Assembly: GCA_002309235.1 (NCBI GenBank)
Contig: DBXA01000152.1
Coordinates: 293-10,577 of the forward strand
DNA from: Christensenella sp. UBA1224
GTDB taxonomy: Bacteria > Bacillota > Clostridia > Christensenellales > Aristaeellaceae
Length of the DNA stretch: 10,285 nt
Direction: 5' to 3'
The position numbers and the translations under genes were made by a program. A model generated the notes under the pieces. It saw nothing but the letters and a program-made list of their open reading frames with translations, was not told the DNA's origin and ran no database searches. Shown in pieces: positions 7,301-10,285 of the stretch (the first letter of the stretch is position 1; each line of letters starts with the position of its first letter).

Positions 7301-10285
7301 ATTGACATTCTCTGGCAATCAGAATAGATGGGAGACTCCCGACGGAACACGTTATATTCATTTCTATTACACAGCGCCTGTTTATGATCTGACATTCTTT
7401 AATTACGATGGCACAGAAATTGATACAGTGTCTCGCAAACTTGGAGCGGATATCAGCTCCGATCTGACCGATTATATTCCGGATGCTCCCGTGACAGGTG
7501 CGACTTGGAAAGGCTGGTATACAGACCCGGAGCACAGTGAAGGTATGGAGTTCAGCGGCACAAAGATGCCTGCAGGACTTGTACTGTACGGTGATTTCGA
7601 ATTCCCCGTATATACCTTTACCTACGATCCGCAGGGCGGCGCATTCGCGGACAATTCCACGGCGAATATCGTTATCAGCAATGTGCCGTACAATACCAAG
7701 ATAGGCGATATGCAGAATGGCGGCTATAAGGCCGTCACCAAGGAAAACTATGTCTTTGCCGGCTGGTATACCGGTACCGGCGCGGATGCCCAGGTATACG
7801 ACTGGAACCAGCCCGTGACGCAAGATACTACCATCTACGCCCGCTGGACGCAGAAGACTTTGGGCTATACGGTGCATTATTACCGTGGCGAGAAGAACGG
7901 GGATGAGATCACCCCTGCTGTGGATGACGATGGCGATATCATAGCCCTGCTCCCCGACAAGACGCAGTCCAACCCGAAGTGGAATGATTCTACCATCATC
8001 ACGGAGGAAGCGCCGACCATTTCCGGCTATGTCGTGGATAAGACGGAAGCTTCCATCACACTCAGCTTCAATGAGGATGATAATGTCATTACCTTCTATT
8101 ACATTACCATCCCCGAAAAGCTGTATTATGATGTGCATTATGTGCTGCGCAGCGATCCGGATATCAAGGTGGCCGAATCTCAGATAGCTGCTGAGAAGGA
8201 TGGCGATACCACTACCGTCCTTGAAACCGCAGCTGCTGTCGATAAGACGTTTATGGCAACGCAGCAGGGTGTGGATGAGGATATCCTCAGCGTGGAATAC
8301 CGTCCGGAGGTAACCTACATCGAGCAGCAGCTGCAGCTGGAAGACAATGTTATCACCTTCTACTATATCCCCTATACCACGTCCAAGATCGTCGTGAACT
8401 ATCTGGATATGGATGGTGAATCCATTGCCGATTCCCAAACACACTATGTACAGAAGGATGATACCTTCACTCTTGAGAATATCTCTGACGATGGCTTCGT
8501 ATATAACCATGCGGATAAGGTACAGGATGGTGTTACTGAGGATGCCCAGACGAGCTATGCCATAGCGGCCGATACAGGCGATTTCACCATTAACGTCTAT
8601 TACCAGAAGAAGCTGATCGTTGCGGCTCAGCCTCTCTCCAAGACGTATGACGGCACTCCGCTTGCGCCGGATGGAACGGCCGCTCTTAATGAGAATACAG
8701 ATGATAACTCTCTGCGAAACAACTATGTGATCATCACCGGCAATACCCGCGGCGATTCGATCACCGGTCTTTCTTATAAGAATGACGCAGATGAGGCGGC
8801 ATCCCAGACAAACGCCGGAACCAGCAGCAGTATTCCTTATGACCTTCAGATAGTAACACCTGAAGGTAAGACCAGGTCGGAAGATTATTATGAGATCATC
8901 TATGTGCCGAGCACACTGACAGTCTCTCCGGTAAATGTTACTATCAGCATTTCTGCCGACCAGTGGGATACGCACTCCGGCGGCGCTGGCGGTAAGAACT
9001 ACTATACAGGACAGGAGTTTAATGTCGGATTTACGAGAACTGATAAGCTGCCCTTCAATATTAATACGGACGGAAGCACTAATGCCAAGTCGTACGTAAG
9101 AATAACAAGCTCTGCAGCTTTGCTGTTCCGCAACACTTACGGAGATGACATCTGGGCTGCTCTGACGGGCATGAAGAATGGGAATGGCGTTCTGATCTCG
9201 GAGAAAGATGCTGGTTATTATACGGTTACAGGGGATGAGCAGGTAGCTGCGATCCGCAACGGTACCACGGCATTGAGTGACCCGAACTACTCGGTTTCTA
9301 TCTATGCGCGTCCTTCTCTTCTGAAGATCGAAAAGCTGCCTTTGAATGTCACGACACTTTCCGATGAAAAGGCATATGATGGCACAGCACTGACGAAGAC
9401 AGAAGATGCGACAATCACTTATGATTATTGGGAGAAGAATATCTCCTCTGAAGGAGAGACGATGGTTGCCGCAACACCTGCTGCAGTCGGAACAGGTGAA
9501 CTTGCAACAGGAGACGCATATACCTTCACTGTAACAGGATCTCAGACGGATCCCGGTTCGAGCGACAACACCTTTACGCTCGATTTGGGTGAAAATGCGA
9601 ACAACTATACCATCACTCGCGAAGAGGGCACGCTGAAGGTCACGAAAGACGGAGGCCTTGGCACTCTGAAGCTGACAATTAATCCTCGTACAGAAACCTA
9701 TAATGGTGAAGAACAGTATGGTTATACTGTCCCGCTGAGGATAACCGGTACCGGATCCACGATTACAACAACGGAATATACACTGGAAGGCCTCGAGGAA
9801 GGCTATGTCCTGACGGTGGCATATACTCCTGCCTCTGGAACTAACGCAAGCAATACTCCTTATGGCCCCGGCACATTCCCCGGCAGCTTTAAGGTAACAC
9901 GTGATGTAGATGGAACAACTGTAGACCTGACCGACAGCTATACCATCGAAAAGACCGGCGGTACGCTGACGATTAATAAGCTTGCAGTCACGATCACGGT
10001 TGCTGACAGTGAGAAGGAATACGGCGAACAGGATCCGACATTTGTTGACGCTCAGATCGGCGATTATATAGGAACGGATCTCGACGAGATCGATCTTAGT
10101 GTTAGCCGTACCAACACGGATGAAGCTGTTGGCACGTACGAACAAGTGCTGAACATCAGCAAGACGAAAGACGAACTCGATGCCCAGTACACCAACTATG
10201 TCTTCACCATCGAACCCGGTGACTTTGAGATTAAAAAGAGCACGAAGGAACTGAAGGTCGCATCTGCGGACGGCGAGTGGACGTA
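4317..10285 (+). CDS. giant exported multi-repeat surface protein (InlB/MucBP/MBG modules), 3' partial
   Basis: The frame stays open from ATG 4317 to the window edge: 1989 complete codons plus two bases, with no frameshift. AGGAGG (4302-4307) lies nine bases before the ATG. Residues 1-32 are a Sec signal peptide (KRR, hydrophobic core, cut at SVFA-EG). InlB-like repeats with the G-Y-x-F-x-G-W signature follow: tryptophans at 96, 166 and 380, then 711, 1067 and 1150, including a classic unit at about 662-741. Residues about 742-790 and 842-1042 hold less familiar beta-rich sequence. Three MucBP-like modules span about 1183-1432, ending in NVITFYYI-type strands. From about 1433 a ladder of MBG/YDG-like modules runs to the edge. 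I found no cysteine, as is usual for such stalks. It is probably wall-attached and adhesive, binding host or mucus glycans or other cells. The anchor and true C-terminus lie beyond the window, so anchoring is untested. It is likely co-transcribed with the 2886 gene. Confidence 0.92.
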   Translation, partial: MTTSRYGLKRRLTAILLSVLMMFQMVPTSVFAEGEDGGWKGFTLAVRGEVSYTVQWTVGEDTNRYVVTPEDGQEIRLSDVLPANPTIEGDYVFEGWVDGDNNPVDVNTVIDQDYTVTASFRAVEYVQVTFQTEGSSDTVVRLEKGTAIGSSMPSNPKRDGYRFDGWFAGETEVTSATKPEADMTAVAKFTQIHTVSFDPSTDDEVRLPDEVTVYDGDTIPAASIPETPVEQGYTGKWVRKDDGTTVVDSSYVVTDTFTAVPAYDAIVYTVTFEVEEGDTAPDPIEVSMATNMAISENDLPDVPEKSNKLGTWVYKGTETPYVAGTSFNGDTTLVANYQQLVYSVEYLVDGAHYASMTAYNGATLVLPSDPIKTGAEFIGWFDGETQYTNESIVEGDLTLEAKFQGLVRVNFHVTDDSGNVISDKSQYFAELPVGTAIGNNLPEDPFLAGKAFMRWYDRDDTSVTIDASYVVPEGKANSDVYAIAEFTSIDVYELTVKYFYMDNGNRVDLPSQVFSVVKSQVEEGYTVTVPNQSPVKIAGQPDTYYPEVATITVTLEDDWEYDEELQVQKLTKSVEYKEANAKYQVGYYLGSGSSATLIPASELPEEENPVNKRGVEGALVLPEIKEFSFAEYSSRDEGTDGKGVIIDNDDNQLMHVYYTPKDFTLSYDTTGGDYIDAVTQAYGSTITLPDVNTTVNGKKVINRAGYTFAGWYTSASLTGDAVTSITLSGDTTVYAKWTPAQVTYTLIYMIENADDDNYSYLGYKEFTGTTGSTVTVNATFANNNKPSDLDTQNFTFDSADPATATIQSDGSTVITVKYKRNVYTLEWGGDLYHKGTFDWYWQYNIGTASVTAKYGASLVQLWKTNYNTPYPNYAWSLNTNNNDKVTVIVTMPGKGDKYGTSQTTLNFNNNKETVYAFDYSVTKTQNIYYWVENYSGEGVETRTRTFNNVQKTYGLYTNVTSKFNYLYYDSDFFEIVGYIKEVARYSSTKNGTESVLTFSGNQNRWETPDGTRYIHFYYTAPVYDLTFFNYDGTEIDTVSRKLGADISSDLTDYIPDAPVTGATWKGWYTDPEHSEGMEFSGTKMPAGLVLYGDFEFPVYTFTYDPQGGAFADNSTANIVISNVPYNTKIGDMQNGGYKAVTKENYVFAGWYTGTGADAQVYDWNQPVTQDTTIYARWTQKTLGYTVHYYRGEKNGDEITPAVDDDGDIIALLPDKTQSNPKWNDSTIITEEAPTISGYVVDKTEASITLSFNEDDNVITFYYITIPEKLYYDVHYVLRSDPDIKVAESQIAAEKDGDTTTVLETAAAVDKTFMATQQGVDEDILSVEYRPEVTYIEQQLQLEDNVITFYYIPYTTSKIVVNYLDMDGESIADSQTHYVQKDDTFTLENISDDGFVYNHADKVQDGVTEDAQTSYAIAADTGDFTINVYYQKKLIVAAQPLSKTYDGTPLAPDGTAALNENTDDNSLRNNYVIITGNTRGDSITGLSYKNDADEAASQTNAGTSSSIPYDLQIVTPEGKTRSEDYYEIIYVPSTLTVSPVNVTISISADQWDTHSGGAGGKNYYTGQEFNVGFTRTDKLPFNINTDGSTNAKSYVRITSSAALLFRNTYGDDIWAALTGMKNGNGVLISEKDAGYYTVTGDEQVAAIRNGTTALSDPNYSVSIYARPSLLKIEKLPLNVTTLSDEKAYDGTALTKTEDATITYDYWEKNISSEGETMVAATPAAVGTGELATGDAYTFTVTGSQTDPGSSDNTFTLDLGENANNYTITREEGTLKVTKDGGLGTLKLTINPRTETYNGEEQYGYTVPLRITGTGSTITTTEYTLEGLEEGYVLTVAYTPASGTNASNTPYGPGTFPGSFKVTRDVDGTTVDLTDSYTIEKTGGTLTINKLAVTITVADSEKEYGEQDPTFVDAQIGDYIGTDLDEIDLSVSRTNTDEAVGTYEQVLNISKTKDELDAQYTNYVFTIEPGDFEIKKSTKELKVASADGEWT
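4467..5790 (+). repeat. array of about six InlB-like beta repeats (N-terminal block)
   Basis: Residues about 51-492 of the giant protein repeat a unit of 65-85 residues: a YTVTF-like strand, a turn with G-x-x-I/L, then x-F-x-G-W or an equivalent (DYVFEGW, GYRFDGW, AEFIGWF, AFMRWYD), ending TVTASF/LEAKF/VANY. This is the Listeria-Bacteroides (Flg_new) type repeat. DNA similarity between units is low, so the array is old. Confidence 0.7.
6300..6539 (+). repeat. canonical InlB-like repeat
   Basis: Residues about 662-741 show FTLSYDTTGGDY, GYTFAGWYT and TTVYAKW, the textbook Listeria-Bacteroides repeat. A 15-bp string coding AGWYT (GCCGGCTGGTATACC, 6441-6455) recurs exactly at 7758-7772 in the next canonical unit. 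Confidence 0.8.
7608..7850 (+). repeat. canonical InlB-like repeat (second copy)
   Basis: Residues about 1098-1178: YTFTYDPQGGAF, YVFAGWYTG and TTIYARW. It closes the InlB part of the protein and is followed directly by MucBP-like modules. A divergent unit (ATWKGWYTD, tryptophan 1067) precedes it. Confidence 0.8.
7863..8612 (+). repeat. three tandem MucBP-like modules
   Basis: Residues about 1183-1263, 1267-1352 and 1356-1432. Each opens with a strand such as YTVHYYRG, YDVHYVLR or IVVNYLDMDGESIA and ends with NVITFYYI, NVITFYYI or FTINVYYQ. The shape matches the MucBP/Gram-positive beta-strand module family; the third is the closest match. Mucin binding is known for some family members but is not shown here. 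Confidence 0.6.
8613..10285 (+). repeat. ladder of MBG/YDG-like modules, continuing past the edge
   Basis: The key tyrosines of the motif Y-[DNT]-G or Y-G-E occur at codons 8646 (KTYDG), 9003 (YYTG), 9375 (KAYDG), 9699 (TYNG) and 10020 (EYGE). The frame breaks off in a sixth motif, codon 10284 after WT, whose first two bases TA fit tyrosine. Spacings are 119, 124, 108, 107 and 88 codons. Units end with TLTV/TLKV/TLTI strands. This matches the MBG-type modules of Bacillota and Bacteroidota adhesins. Confidence 0.65.

Noticed and set aside
7074..10145. Minus-strand open frame of more than 1000 codons
   Set aside because: Same cause: it is in codon register opposite the giant gene and ends at the TCA codon 7074. 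Its composition (many Ile, Arg, Cys and His) is that of a reverse-complement shadow.

Overview
The window looks like a chromosomal segment of a Gram-positive Clostridia-type bacterium (Bacillota). The signs are sigma-A-like promoters, strong AGGAGG-type ribosome binding sites, Sec signal peptides without outer-membrane features, an InlB/MucBP/MBG-type surface protein, and a BTAD-family regulator. Base composition is mid-GC (about half GC where counted). The surface-protein architecture suggests a gut or rumen commensal, but the species cannot be named from the sequence.

Layout: (1) Positions 1-136 hold a GC-rich repeat with 10-bp terminal inverted repeats (TGTAGCGGCG/CGCCGCTACA) and a second palindrome. 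(2) 248-703 encodes a GAF-fold free methionine-(R)-sulfoxide reductase (msrC) with its three conserved cysteines, closed by a strong intrinsic terminator at 775-811. (3) 812-1379 has no recognisable protein gene. It holds a possible short transcript ending in a T-tailed hairpin near 1008, then A/T-rich dyads, an 8-bp direct repeat and a near-consensus promoter (TTTACA-17-TATAAT). (4) 1380-2606 encodes a winged-helix + BTAD regulator with a C-terminal domain resembling a degenerate GGDEF fold. (5) 2607-2885 carries a -10 box, a 21-codon open frame with an excellent ribosome binding site, and GC hairpins. (6) 2886-4208 encodes a secreted protein of two Glu/Pro/Ala-rich linkers around an SH3-like domain and a C-terminal Ig-like domain. 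(7) 4317-10285 is the dominant feature: an uninterrupted frame of at least 1989 codons, running off the right edge, for a giant exported multi-repeat surface protein.

The giant protein reads, in order: signal peptide; several InlB-like (Listeria-Bacteroides) repeats; an intermediate region; two further InlB-like repeats flanking an AT-rich stretch of unlike composition; three MucBP-like modules; then a ladder of MBG/'Y-[DN]-G' modules still continuing at the edge. No cell-wall anchor is visible because the 3' end is missing.

Inferred working model: the regulator at 1380 may control the two downstream exported proteins, which probably form one transcription unit (108-bp gap, no T-tailed terminator). 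They would make a secreted stalk-like protein and a large adhesin or host/mucus-interaction protein. The regulatory link is from position only. The msrC gene is a separate housekeeping unit.
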